Notes under the pieces: model-generated | Databases searched by the model: none | What the model was told of the DNA's origin: nothing | The model's input: only the letters and a program-made list of their open reading frames with translations | NCBI GenBank assembly: GCA_016181275.1 | Contig: JACOZQ010000027.1 | Span: 1 to 37,567, forward strand | DNA length: 37,567 nucleotides | Direction: 5' to 3' | Source of the DNA: Candidatus Woesearchaeota archaeon | GTDB taxonomy: Archaea; Nanobdellota; Nanobdellia; SCGC-AAA011-G17; ARS1403 | Shown here: piece after piece, positions 18,612 to 27,673 of the stretch | How positions within the stretch are numbered: position 1 is the stretch's first letter | Layout of the letters: every line of letters begins with the position of its first letter | Position numbers and translations under genes: made by a program

Positions 18612-20134
18612 CTTTTTCCTCCTGAATTTTTAGAATTCGAGCTTATTCCATTTTTTTGGATTCCCAATTTATCAAGTACTTCTATTACTTTTTCTTTTTC
18701 AACATCATCATGAGAAACAGTGGACAGCATTGCAAGGTTTTTTCTCAAGCCAATCGAGGTTCCTTCAGGAGTTTCAATAGGGCATAATTTACCCCAATGA
18801 GTTCCGTGCAAAGCCCTTGCTTCGAAATTTTCTTGAGTGCTGCTCAGCAAGCTGACGACTCTTGAGAGATGGCTCATAGCTCCAAGATAATTTGTCCTGT
18901 CAATATTCTGGCTGACTCCCTGCCTTCCACCAGGCCATCCTCCAGTTGCCATCGCGCTAGTAATCCTGCTAGTTAACAATTTATCTCTTATGATTATTTT
19001 TATGCTGTTGAACTTTCCTCTTTTTACAAGCCTCTGGAAATTGTACAGCATGTCATTAACTAAAACCCGCATATTAACTCTTAATAAATCTGCAAGCAAA
19101 TCTCCTGGCAGTTTTATTCTTTTATTCGAATAATGATCTTTATCAGTCAAACTTTTTCCATCTTTTGCAACCATTAAAAATCTCTTTATCATCTTGCATA
19201 AATTATATGCCTTGTCAATTCTATTTTCAGGCTTGTTTCCTAGATGAGGCAGCAAATATCTGTCTAAAAATTCTCTTGCTCTTTCAATTTTTATTTCTCT
19301 GCTCTGGGTTATACCAATTTGTTTTCCCAAGAAATCCAATGCATCTTCCTCTGTTTTCCATTCAATTCCCTTGTATAAATTTATAAAAAGATCTTCATAA
19401 TCCTTTTCAGAATTTATCATATTAGTTATTTCTTGATCGTTCGCCATGCCAAGTGCTTTTATTACAGCAATTATTGGGACCCTCTTGAATCTTGTAAATG
19501 ATAAGTATAAAGTCCCATCTTTCATCTGCTCAACCAAGTGGGGAATTCTTAAAGCGCCTGATTCAGAAAAAACCCTTAATGTATACCTGCTTGGTCCGAT
19601 GTTGGCTTTATCAACAAACATCTTGTTGCTCGCTAAATCCTCCACCATAATCAAAACCCTTTCATTCCCATTCAAAATAAAATAGCCGCCGCAGTCATCA
19701 GGATCTTCTCCAACTTCAATTAATTCATCTCTTTTCAAACCATTTAGATTACAGTGCTTGCTCCTTACCATTATAGGAATCTTTCCAATTTGGGTTGTGA
19801 AATTTTCTATCTGCAAACCGTCGACATAGGCGCTAACTTCTAAAAACAATGGAGCTGCATAAGTCAAGCTTCTTAATCTGGCTTCCATTGGAAAAACATT
19901 TCTCTTGCTTCCATCAGCTTCTATTAGCTGAGGCTCGCCAACCCATATCTTATTCAGCTTTATTAAGAAGTCCTCGACGTTTTCAGGAGTTATAGTGGGA
20001 CGAATTTCTCCAACTTCCTCAATTATCTTAATTAATTCTTTATCAATGAAGTTGTCAAATGATTTTATGTTTGCCTCTATGAAGCTCCTGTTCTCAAAAT
20101 ATTTTGCAATTAATTTTTTATAATTCTCAACCAA
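18608..20134 (-). CDS. rpoB2: DNA-directed RNA polymerase subunit B'' (N-terminal half of split B)
   Basis: GGYFILNGNERVLIMVEDLASNK; ARALHGTHWGKLCPIETPEGTSIGLRKNLA. Confidence 0.98.
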   Translation of the reverse strand: MVENYKKLIAKYFENRSFIEANIKSFDNFIDKELIKIIEEVGEIRPTITPENVEDFLIKLNKIWVGEPQLIEADGSKRNVFPMEARLRSLTYAAPLFLEVSAYVDGLQIENFTTQIGKIPIMVRSKHCNLNGLKRDELIEVGEDPDDCGGYFILNGNERVLIMVEDLASNKMFVDKANIGPSRYTLRVFSESGALRIPHLVEQMKDGTLYLSFTRFKRVPIIAVIKALGMANDQEITNMINSEKDYEDLFINLYKGIEWKTEEDALDFLGKQIGITQSREIKIERAREFLDRYLLPHLGNKPENRIDKAYNLCKMIKRFLMVAKDGKSLTDKDHYSNKRIKLPGDLLADLLRVNMRVLVNDMLYNFQRLVKRGKFNSIKIIIRDKLLTSRITSAMATGGWPGGRQGVSQNIDRTNYLGAMSHLSRVVSLLSSTQENFEARALHGTHWGKLCPIETPEGTSIGLRKNLAMLSTVSHDDVEKEKVIEVLDKLGIQKNGISSNSKNSGGKR

Positions 20135-20135
20135 T

Positions 20136-20399
20136 TTACCCTCTTACAACCCTATAAAATTTTGCTTTATTTACAGTAGCACTAGGCCTTTCAACTTCAA
20201 TAATATCTCCGTTATCAACTTCTAATGATTTCAGTGCAGGATCTTTTTTCAGAATAATCGGTAGCTGCCTCTTGCTAACATTATATTTTTTTAGAATTTC
20301 TTCGGCAGATTTCTCATCCAGTTTTACATGCTTCAAGAGCAAGATATGATCTTGATTTGTTGATTGTTTGACAGCCAACTTAGCCTCCAGCGCTCCCAC
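20136..20399 (-). CDS. rpoH: DNA-directed RNA polymerase subunit H (RPB5-like)
   Basis: LLKHVKLDEKSAEEILKKYNVSKRQLPIILKKDPAL...GDIIEVERPSATVNKAKFYRVV. Confidence 0.95.
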   Translation of the reverse strand: MGALEAKLAVKQSTNQDHILLLKHVKLDEKSAEEILKKYNVSKRQLPIILKKDPALKSLEVDNGDIIEVERPSATVNKAKFYRVVRG

Positions 20400-20503
20400 T
20401 AATTGTTTATCAATTATAATTGAATATTATGAAAGTTAGTTCTCTCTAAATTGACAAAAATTGAAGTGAATTTGAGCATCTTATCAAAAAATCTAACCAA
20501 AAC

Positions 20504-20512
20504 TTTATAAAG
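20504..20512 (-). promoter_or_regulatory. candidate TATA box for the rpoH-RNAP operon
   Basis: TTTATAAAG (minus strand), about 105 nt upstream of rpoH ATG. Confidence 0.4.
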
Positions 20513-20611
20513 GTTTCGGTAGAAATTTGTAAACAAAAATCAAAATGCTTACACTGGCAAGAACTAAAAATTCCTCTAATTTCTCTTTTTAATTTTCAAA
20601 ATAGAGTTTAA

Positions 20612-20647
20612 GGAAAGGCAAATGGAAAACTTTGTTGTCCATCAGCG
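20612..20647 (+). repeat. dispersed intergenic hairpin repeat, copy 3
   Basis: GGAAAGGCAAATGGAAAACTTTGTTGTCCATCAGCG. Confidence 0.85.
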
Positions 20648-20669
20648 TCGGCAAAATTTAAATTTATGG

Positions 20670-20773
20670 CGGGCCCGACGCGATTTGAACGCGCGACCCA
20701 TAGCTTTCTTCTCCTCATCAAAAAGAAAAGTTTGCTAAAAGGCTATTGCTCTACCAAGCTGAGCTACGGGCCC
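20670..20773 (-). tRNA. tRNA-Lys(UUU) with a 30-nt intron at 37/38 (20706-20735); 3' CCA encoded at 20667-20669
   Basis: GGGCCCG/CGGGCCC acceptor, GCTC/GAGC D stem, ATAGC/GCTAT anticodon stem, loop CTTTTA, GCGCG TTCAAAT CGCGT T arm; BHB central helix CUUU/GAAG. Confidence 0.93.
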
Positions 20774-20825
20774 AATGGAAATAAAAAAGAAAAAGTTACT
20801 TTAAATTCTTTTTGGTGAATGTTTT

Positions 20826-21320
20826 TTAGATCAATTCAGTTACTTTGAATTTTATTTCTACCTCTCCAGTTCCAGAAGCAGTAGCTCCAACGCATAAATT
20901 TCTGCTTTCTCCTTCAAGCTTCTCGTCGACAATCATAACATTGCTTCCTTCATCACTGTCAATTATTTTATATTCATCACCCTGCGCTTTCAACAAACAA
21001 TCTTTGTCAGTCATAACTTCAATTTTTAAATCTCTATCAGAATTTACTTCAACTTTATAACCAGCATTTTTCTTCTGCGCGAATATAACATTAGTAAAAT
21101 CAAAGGGTGCATTTCCAGCTTGAACATATCTTACTCTGTCAACTAAAACCCTCCCTTCATCGCCGATGAAATCAGCTTTCTTCTCCTCATTATTGTCATT
21201 GTTTTGAGAAGGCCCGTTAATTATATTTATAGGACTAGCAGGTTTTTCTTTGCTGCATCCAGCTCCAATAACAAGGAATGCAAGCAGAAATATTCCAAAT
21301 ATAATGAAAAATTTTTTCAT
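20826..21320 (-). CDS. hypothetical lipoprotein, 164 aa
   Basis: N-terminal signal peptide with lipobox-like LVIGAGC. Confidence 0.7.
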   Translation of the reverse strand: MKKFFIIFGIFLLAFLVIGAGCSKEKPASPINIINGPSQNNDNNEEKKADFIGDEGRVLVDRVRYVQAGNAPFDFTNVIFAQKKNAGYKVEVNSDRDLKIEVMTDKDCLLKAQGDEYKIIDSDEGSNVMIVDEKLEGESRNLCVGATASGTGEVEIKFKVTELI

Positions 21321-21363
21321 AATCTCTGCAAAAAATAGCTAGCTTATATATCTTGTGGTGAAA

Positions 21364-21522
21364 TTAAAATTCCTTATATCCATTCAAGAAGCCGGCTTCA
21401 TATGACTTCATCTCATCATTGTCTAATGCGTCTTCAATAATCTCTTCTGGATAGTCTTCTTCATCAAACGGAAAATATTTTTCCATATCCCTAATTCTTT
21501 TTAATTTGAATTTCTTTTTCAT
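21364..21522 (-). CDS. small hypothetical protein (start re-assigned to MKKKFKLKRI; track ORF begins at 21546)
   Basis: strong SD-like GGGGGTGAAATC upstream of ATG at 21522. Confidence 0.6.
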   Translation of the reverse strand: MKKKFKLKRIRDMEKYFPFDEEDYPEEIIEDALDNDEMKSYEAGFLNGYKEF

Positions 21523-21656
21523 GATTTCACCCCCCACATAACACATAAAATAAGATTATATAAAAAATTACTCGAAAATATTCTAAACAATAGGGAATTA
21601 AAAATGATAAAGATTAAATATTTGTTCAATATAGTATTAAAGGTTAATTTTGCTAA

Positions 21657-22151
21657 ATGAAATTTATGAAAATAGATCAAACCGATAGAAAGATTTTGTC
21701 AATCTTGGTTGAAAATTCTAGGTTAAGCTATAGGCAGATAGCAAAGAAAATAAATGTTTCAGCTGCAACAGTTCTAAACAGAATTAGAAAATTAGAGGAA
21801 AATAAAATAATAAAAAATTACAGTAGTTTAATTGATCATAATAAAATTGGTTTTGAAATTACTGCAATAATAGAAATAAAATTGCATAAAGGAATAGAGC
21901 ATGTTGGAGACAAAGTTTATAATGAGCTCAAAGCAAACCCCTATATAATCTCTTTATACAGTGTTACGGGCCCCTATGATGTAATAGCAGTTACAAAGTT
22001 CAGAGATAGAGAAGAATTAAATATTTTCATAGAAAAAATGGCTAGTAATGAAAACATAGAAGATACAAATACTAAGTATGTTCTGAACACATTAAAAGAA
22101 AGCAGCTCAATAAAAATAGATCATCCCATATTTTCAGAAAAAATAATTTAA
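21657..22151 (+). CDS. Lrp/AsnC-family transcriptional regulator
   Basis: HTH IDQTDRKILSILVENSRLSYRQIAKKINVSAATVLNRIRKLEENKII plus RAM-like domain. Confidence 0.94.
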   Translation: MKFMKIDQTDRKILSILVENSRLSYRQIAKKINVSAATVLNRIRKLEENKIIKNYSSLIDHNKIGFEITAIIEIKLHKGIEHVGDKVYNELKANPYIISLYSVTGPYDVIAVTKFRDREELNIFIEKMASNENIEDTNTKYVLNTLKESSSIKIDHPIFSEKII

Positions 22152-22172
22152 AAAAATAAATAAAATAAGAAA

Positions 22173-22895
22173 TTAAAGCTGTGATTCAATAGCAGCTTGA
22201 AATGCAGCAAATGGCTGAGCTCCACTCAATGGCTGGTTACCAATTATAAAGTAAGGAGTTCCTTGTCCGCCAGCTCTTTGGGCGTCACTTGCATCTTTAT
22301 TGACTTCATTTGTATATTTTCCAGAATCTAAGCATTTATTGAAATCATCTGTTTTTAGCCCGAGCTCAGAAGCCCATTGTTTCAAACTATTAATACTTAA
22401 GCTTGCCTGTCTTTCAAAAATAACATCATGATACTCCCAAAATTTTCCTTGATCATCTGCGCATTCAGCAGCTTCAGCAGATTTCTGCGCCATAGGATGT
22501 ATGCTTGTTAATGGAAAATCTCTATAGACTAATTTTACTTTCCCAGTTTTAATATACTGCTCTTCTAGTTGCTTAATAGCATCATCCCTTGCTCTCTTGC
22601 AGAATGGACACTGAAAATCGCTGAATTCTATAATGGTCAGTTTAGCATTTTTATCTCCTAAAACAGGATCATCATCTATAAAGTCTTCGGCATTTACGCT
22701 TGCAATTCCAGTCGGTATGTCAGGAATATTAGGAATATCGACAGTACCTCCAGTCACGCTACTTCCAATTCCAAATCCTCCAGTGAAAAGAGAAATCACG
22801 AAAAGGGCAGCAAAAACAAAAGTGCCTATTTTCCACAAAGTAGTTTTTTTAAAAGTTATAGAACCAGAATCTTTTCCAACATTAAAATCTTCCAT
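22173..22895 (-). CDS. DsbA-family thioredoxin-fold protein with N-terminal TM anchor
   Basis: FSDFQCPFCKRARDD CxxC motif; QGTPYFIIG cis-Pro; TM near N terminus; SD GGGGGTAT. Confidence 0.92.
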   Translation of the reverse strand: MEDFNVGKDSGSITFKKTTLWKIGTFVFAALFVISLFTGGFGIGSSVTGGTVDIPNIPDIPTGIASVNAEDFIDDDPVLGDKNAKLTIIEFSDFQCPFCKRARDDAIKQLEEQYIKTGKVKLVYRDFPLTSIHPMAQKSAEAAECADDQGKFWEYHDVIFERQASLSINSLKQWASELGLKTDDFNKCLDSGKYTNEVNKDASDAQRAGGQGTPYFIIGNQPLSGAQPFAAFQAAIESQL

Positions 22896-22994
22896 AATTT
22901 ATACCCCCTTATTTTTTAAGTAAAAAACCAACACATATAAAAATCTTTGTGTTTTTGAAAAATCATTTCACTTTTGGTTTAAATTAAAAATAAA

Positions 22995-23089
22995 CGCCGA
23001 CGACAGGATTTGAACCTGCATGTCTCACGACAAAGGTTTTCTTGTTTTCAATTCGAGACCTTCAAGCGACCAGATTGCTCAACGTCGGC
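22995..23089 (-). tRNA. tRNA-Ser(CGA), long variable arm, with a 13-nt intron at 37/38 (23039-23051)
   Basis: GCCGACG/CGTCGGC acceptor, AAGGT/ACCTT anticodon stem, TGTC-GTGA-GACA variable arm, GCAGG TTCAAAT CCTGT T arm, discriminator G. Confidence 0.9.
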
Positions 23090-23135
23090 ATGAATAAACA
23101 AAAGAAATTTAAGTTTTAAAATCTTTAGTTTTGAC

Positions 23136-23270
23136 ATGGTTATAAAAAAAGAAGGATATAAATGGATTCTGTATTCAAAAGACAAGAAGAAAAAACTTGG
23201 AACATTCAGAACTAAAAAAGAAGCAGTTAAAAGAGAAGGGCAGATACAATTCTTTAAACACAATAAATAA
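23136..23270 (+). CDS. small basic protein, 44 aa (MVIKKEGYKWILYSKDKKKKLGTFRTKKEAVKREGQIQFFKHNK)
   Basis: read manually (below track length cutoff); T/A-rich promoter-like sequence just upstream. Confidence 0.5.
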   Translation: MVIKKEGYKWILYSKDKKKKLGTFRTKKEAVKREGQIQFFKHNK

Positions 23271-23296
23271 TTATTGAAATTTGGACTGCAATAATT

Positions 23297-23854
23297 TTAT
23301 ACTCTTCCTTTTTCTATTTGAAGGTATTGACTTTCAAAACTACCTTTAGATCCATACTCATCTGCAAGAGTTTTTAACAGATCTGCTAGTCTGTCACTAT
23401 TATCTTTACTTCTTAATAATGATCTGTCGTGAAATACCCTGCCATCTTCCGTGATTAAGGTAGTTACTCTTGGAATTCTTGCAAGGAAACAATAACTTAA
23501 TTTAAGGGGTTCATTGTTTGAATGTGTTTCTCTAACTTCATAGAATCTGCCATCTTCTCCTCTTTGAACCACTAGATCTAATACACAACCAGCATAAACT
23601 CTTGGCGTTCCTTGAGGAATCTCATATCTATCAACATCTAAATAATGAACACCCCAGCTATCCTGATATCCACCGCTAATAATCACTCTAACTCTTTTAT
23701 CTTTTGGTAAAATGCCTCTAATTAGTGATCTAACTTTAGTTATTCCACTTCTTACTTTTTCAGTTAAATCTCCATCCTTAATTTGTGTGATTTCGTAATT
23801 TCCTTTTACTTCAAGTAGTACATTTGATTTTGATTCTTTTACTTGTGATTTCAT
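23297..23854 (-). CDS. hypothetical protein, 185 aa
   Basis: SD-like GGAGGGT upstream of ATG; no recognised family. Confidence 0.65.
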   Translation of the reverse strand: MKSQVKESKSNVLLEVKGNYEITQIKDGDLTEKVRSGITKVRSLIRGILPKDKRVRVIISGGYQDSWGVHYLDVDRYEIPQGTPRVYAGCVLDLVVQRGEDGRFYEVRETHSNNEPLKLSYCFLARIPRVTTLITEDGRVFHDRSLLRSKDNSDRLADLLKTLADEYGSKGSFESQYLQIEKGRV

Positions 23855-23961
23855 TATAAAATACCCTCCAAAAATGTATTTAAACCTATTCTCTGTATGG
23901 CTCTGTATAATCTTTGCAAATATGAGTTAAATTTTTAAATCGTTAAAATTCTTGGAAGGGA

Positions 23962-24852
23962 ATGAAAGTTCTTTCAATAACTAATTTAAACAAATTCTAT
24001 AAAGATTTGAAAGCTGTTGATAATGTGAATTTTGAAGTAGAGCAGGGTGATTTTTTCGGCTTTTTAGGACCTAATGGAGCTGGAAAAACTACAACAATAA
24101 ATTGTATAGTTGGATTGGCTAATTTTTCTCATGGAGGAATAAAAGTTTTTGGAAAGGATATTAAAAAAGATTACAGAGAAACAAGAAAATTAATAGGATT
24201 AGCTCCTCAGGAATATAATTTTGATCCTTATTTAAAAATTGAAGATGTTTTAGTTTATCAGGCTGGATATTATGGCATAAGAAAGAAAGATGTGATGCCT
24301 AAAGTAAATGAGCTCCTCAAACAATTTAAATTAGATGGGAAAGCTGATGTTGATTTCAGAAAATTATCCGGCGGGATGAAAAGAAGACTTGCACTTGCTC
24401 GAGCTCTTGTTCATAATCCTAAGCTGCTTATTTTGGATGAGCCGACAGCTGGCGTTGATGTTGAGCTCAGATTAGAATTGCATGATTATCTAAAAAAGAT
24501 AAACAAGGAAGGAACTACAATCTTGCTGACGACACATTACATTGAAGAGGTTGAAAAACTTTGCAATAAAGTTGCTATTATCCATAAAGGAAAATTAATT
24601 GCAAATGATACAAAAGATAAATTGATGCTGGATTTGGACACAGGGCATACTGAAATCTTGCTTAATAAAAAAATAAAACCTAAAATCATGAAGCATGTTG
24701 AATTTAAAGATAATAAAATAATTATTGGAAATAAGGGGAAGGAAAAGCTAAAAGAGATTTTCAAGTATGTTCAAGATCAAAGAGCCATTGTTGAAGACAT
24801 GAAAAACATTAAAGATTCTCTGCAGGATATATTCTTGAGGCTGACAAAATGA
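23962..24852 (+). CDS. ABC transporter ATP-binding protein
   Basis: GPNGAGKTT, LSGGMKRRLALARAL, LLILDEPTAGVD. Confidence 0.97.
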   Translation: MKVLSITNLNKFYKDLKAVDNVNFEVEQGDFFGFLGPNGAGKTTTINCIVGLANFSHGGIKVFGKDIKKDYRETRKLIGLAPQEYNFDPYLKIEDVLVYQAGYYGIRKKDVMPKVNELLKQFKLDGKADVDFRKLSGGMKRRLALARALVHNPKLLILDEPTAGVDVELRLELHDYLKKINKEGTTILLTTHYIEEVEKLCNKVAIIHKGKLIANDTKDKLMLDLDTGHTEILLNKKIKPKIMKHVEFKDNKIIIGNKGKEKLKEIFKYVQDQRAIVEDMKNIKDSLQDIFLRLTK

Positions 24853-25607
24853 ACTGGATTGGTTTGCTGACAATAGTGAAAAGAGAGAACTTGAGAACTA
24901 TCAAGATAATCAATCAGGTGATCTGGCCGCCAATAATTTCTTCGCTGCTTTATATATTCATTTTTGGATTTTCATTAGGAGCTAATTTCGATGTTGGAGA
25001 TGTTTCTTATTTAGTATTTTTAGTTCCAGGACTGATAATGATGAATATAATAATGACCTCATATGAAGAGAGCTCGAGCTCATTGTTTTTAGGAAAATTC
25101 ATCAATTACATTCAGGAGTTATTAATATCTCCATTATCTTATATAGAACTCGTATTAGGATTTTTATTCGGGAGCATTCTTAGATCTGCTGTTATCTCTA
25201 CTTTGATATTCCTTGTGTTTTTAATTTTTGTTAAAATCAGCATTGCACATATATTTATTTATCTCTTCTTTTTATTCTTTGTTTCATTATTCTTTGCATG
25301 CGTTGGATTGATAATTGCATTATGGGCTGAGGAATTTGATAATCTTGCTGTACTGAATACTTTTTTTATAACTCCCCTCTTATTCTTCGGCGGAGTCTTT
25401 CATTCGATAAAATTACTTCCGGAACTTTTTCAAAAGCTGAGCTTGATTAATCCTTTGTTTTACATGATAGATGGATTTAGATTTTCAATAATAGGAAGCA
25501 GCGACTTCAATGTTTATTATAGCATGATTATTGTCTCTGTTCTTGCAACTGCCGGATTTTTTTATTCTGTGTATTTATTCAAGAAAGGATATAAATTAAA
25601 ATCTTAA
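24849..25607 (+). CDS. ABC-2 type transporter permease
   Basis: ATGA overlap with the ATPase gene; six-TM-like hydrophobic protein with LISPLSYIELVLGFLFGSILRS. Confidence 0.93.
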   Translation: MNWIGLLTIVKRENLRTIKIINQVIWPPIISSLLYIFIFGFSLGANFDVGDVSYLVFLVPGLIMMNIIMTSYEESSSSLFLGKFINYIQELLISPLSYIELVLGFLFGSILRSAVISTLIFLVFLIFVKISIAHIFIYLFFLFFVSLFFACVGLIIALWAEEFDNLAVLNTFFITPLLFFGGVFHSIKLLPELFQKLSLINPLFYMIDGFRFSIIGSSDFNVYYSMIIVSVLATAGFFYSVYLFKKGYKLKS

Positions 25608-25649
25608 AATTAAGCAAAGTTTAAATAATTTATAATTTATCCACTTGTT

Positions 25650-26432
25650 ATGTCACAGTATCTTGAATTAATAAAAAATATGCTGCTTGATTTAAGAAGA
25701 AAACCTAATATAATAAAGAAAACTTTGGCATTTATTGTGCTGTATGGAAAAAATAGAGTTTCTAAAGAAAAATTAGTTAAACAGCTTAAATTCTGTTTTG
25801 TTAAATGCTTGGAAGATAAAATCCTTGGAGATCCTACTAATAATAAAGAAAGTCCTTATTGGATTTTTGAAGGATTGATATTTGAATTCGAAAAAGATAA
25901 CTCTGTTTTTACTAAAAAAGAGAGAGTAAATAGGAACATAGAAATTGTTGATGTTGATTCAAATAATTTTAAGGATTCTCTCGAATATTTGACTAAAGGT
26001 GAATCTAGATTTTATGATATGGCATTGGGAGATGAAGACTTGGCGGACTTAATGAGCATTCCTAATTCTTTTGGAAAGGTAATCTTTATTGATTCTCAAT
26101 TTGTTGGCGATGTGCTGGGGCATTGTCCGCCTCAGAAAGAAATTATTGAGCTTGAGCTCGAAAATAAAAAATATAATTCACACATGCTTTATATAGATAC
26201 ATTTGTTGTTCTTCCTGGTTTTGAAGGCAAAGGATTAGGAAGTATTTTATTGAAATCATTTATTCAAGAAGCAGAGCGAAGAGGCTATAAAATTTTGGAA
26301 GGTCATTTCAGGAAGGAAGCTTCTGGATCTTATCGCCTGATTAGAAAGTTTGGAGCTCAATTTTTAACAGCTAAACATAACTGGCAGGACAGCGGGGAAA
26401 CTTATATGTACTGCAGATTAAAATTAAAATGA
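25650..26432 (+). CDS. GNAT-family N-acetyltransferase
   Basis: C-terminal LYIDTFVVLPGFEGKGLGSILLKSFIQEAERRGYKILEGHFRKEASGSYRLIRKFGAQ. Confidence 0.87.
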   Translation: MSQYLELIKNMLLDLRRKPNIIKKTLAFIVLYGKNRVSKEKLVKQLKFCFVKCLEDKILGDPTNNKESPYWIFEGLIFEFEKDNSVFTKKERVNRNIEIVDVDSNNFKDSLEYLTKGESRFYDMALGDEDLADLMSIPNSFGKVIFIDSQFVGDVLGHCPPQKEIIELELENKKYNSHMLYIDTFVVLPGFEGKGLGSILLKSFIQEAERRGYKILEGHFRKEASGSYRLIRKFGAQFLTAKHNWQDSGETYMYCRLKLK

Positions 26433-27628
26433 AAAATGTAATAATTGAAAATGAAATAAATGGTAAAGTTGTAAGGTGTGTTTTTATTTTTAAGAATTAT
26501 TCTAGAAAAAATTTTAAAGATGATTTTGATGAGTTTATTTTGCTTCAGACTAAAGAGAAAAAAGTTGGTGATTTTATTGAGTATCCTCTATATAATGTTT
26601 CTGAGTTTACTGAAATACCCTATGAGTATTTTATTGAATATGGACCTAAATTATTTAGCAAAGTTATTTTTGATATGATTAGGAAAGGACATGATTTTAT
26701 TTTTTCTGATGAATTAAATATACAGATCTCTTTTCGTCGTGTAAAGGATTTAGAATTTTATTTTGAGACCGTTGATGATGCAATAAATGCTGAAAATGCT
26801 TGCTTTATAGGTGCTGGCATCTGGTTTTTAATAAACATCGTTGCTCCATTTTTTTACTTTAAGAAAATAAATGCTTCAATAATCATTAGATTTTTTCTTC
26901 ATGAATTAACACATTATATAGACCTAGTCCAAGATTATTTTAGCTGGGATAAAAAATATGAAGGGAAAATCAGAAACATTGTTGGAAGGAAGTCTGCTTA
27001 CGGCATTAACTATTTATATAACTCTTTGTTCAATCTAAGGGAAGAGGGTCTTGCAGAATTTGCTACAAGAAGCCAATCTCCTGAAATTGATGTGAATGGA
27101 GGTGCTGCGAAAACTTATAATTCTAATCTTGAAAAATTAGCATTTATTAGATATAAAAAAGATGCTTCTAAATTTTACTTTAATAATATTAGCCATGGGA
27201 ATCAAACCTCTACTGGAGAGTATTCTATTGGAAGAAATATGTGCCTTTTTATTGCTTTATCAATTGCAAAAGAAATCAACTCTTCGTTTTCAATTCGAAC
27301 GGGCAAAGAAAAAATTTCTGGAGCTAAATGCTATGATTTACTTGATAAAGACCTATCAAAGGGAATTACATTTTATGTTTCGGATATTCCAAAGGAAATT
27401 ATTAATATTGCAATAACAAAAATTAAGCCAACCATACATTATTATTTTTTAAAAGAATATGAGAAAGCTTGCGATGTTTTGGAAATTTCTGAAAAAAACA
27501 GAGCAATGACCCAAAGAGGATTTTATAAACTGGTTAAAAAAGCTAAAAAAGCAAGCACTAAACAAACTAAAAAACTAATTGAGAAAGAAGGATTTGTTTT
27601 TGTGCAATCAGACTTACAACTATTTTAA
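26429..27628 (+). CDS. putative HExxH zinc metallopeptidase-like protein, 399 aa
   Basis: FFLHELTHYIDLVQ and downstream LREEGLAEFATRS; ATGA overlap with the GNAT gene. Confidence 0.65.
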   Translation: MKNVIIENEINGKVVRCVFIFKNYSRKNFKDDFDEFILLQTKEKKVGDFIEYPLYNVSEFTEIPYEYFIEYGPKLFSKVIFDMIRKGHDFIFSDELNIQISFRRVKDLEFYFETVDDAINAENACFIGAGIWFLINIVAPFFYFKKINASIIIRFFLHELTHYIDLVQDYFSWDKKYEGKIRNIVGRKSAYGINYLYNSLFNLREEGLAEFATRSQSPEIDVNGGAAKTYNSNLEKLAFIRYKKDASKFYFNNISHGNQTSTGEYSIGRNMCLFIALSIAKEINSSFSIRTGKEKISGAKCYDLLDKDLSKGITFYVSDIPKEIINIAITKIKPTIHYYFLKEYEKACDVLEISEKNRAMTQRGFYKLVKKAKKASTKQTKKLIEKEGFVFVQSDLQLF

Positions 27629-27673
27629 TTATTATAAAAAAGTATATAAATAAACTCTTCTTTTATTCTGCTA

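Noticed and set aside
4537-20740. Short ORFs beginning MEN... inside each copy of the dispersed repeat (MENLLSVN..., MENAVVHQ..., MENFVVHQ...)
   Set aside because: Copy 1 has a 2-nt loop that breaks the shared frame while the stem is retained, so a structural element is more likely than a conserved peptide; the third ORF also runs antisense into tRNA-Lys.
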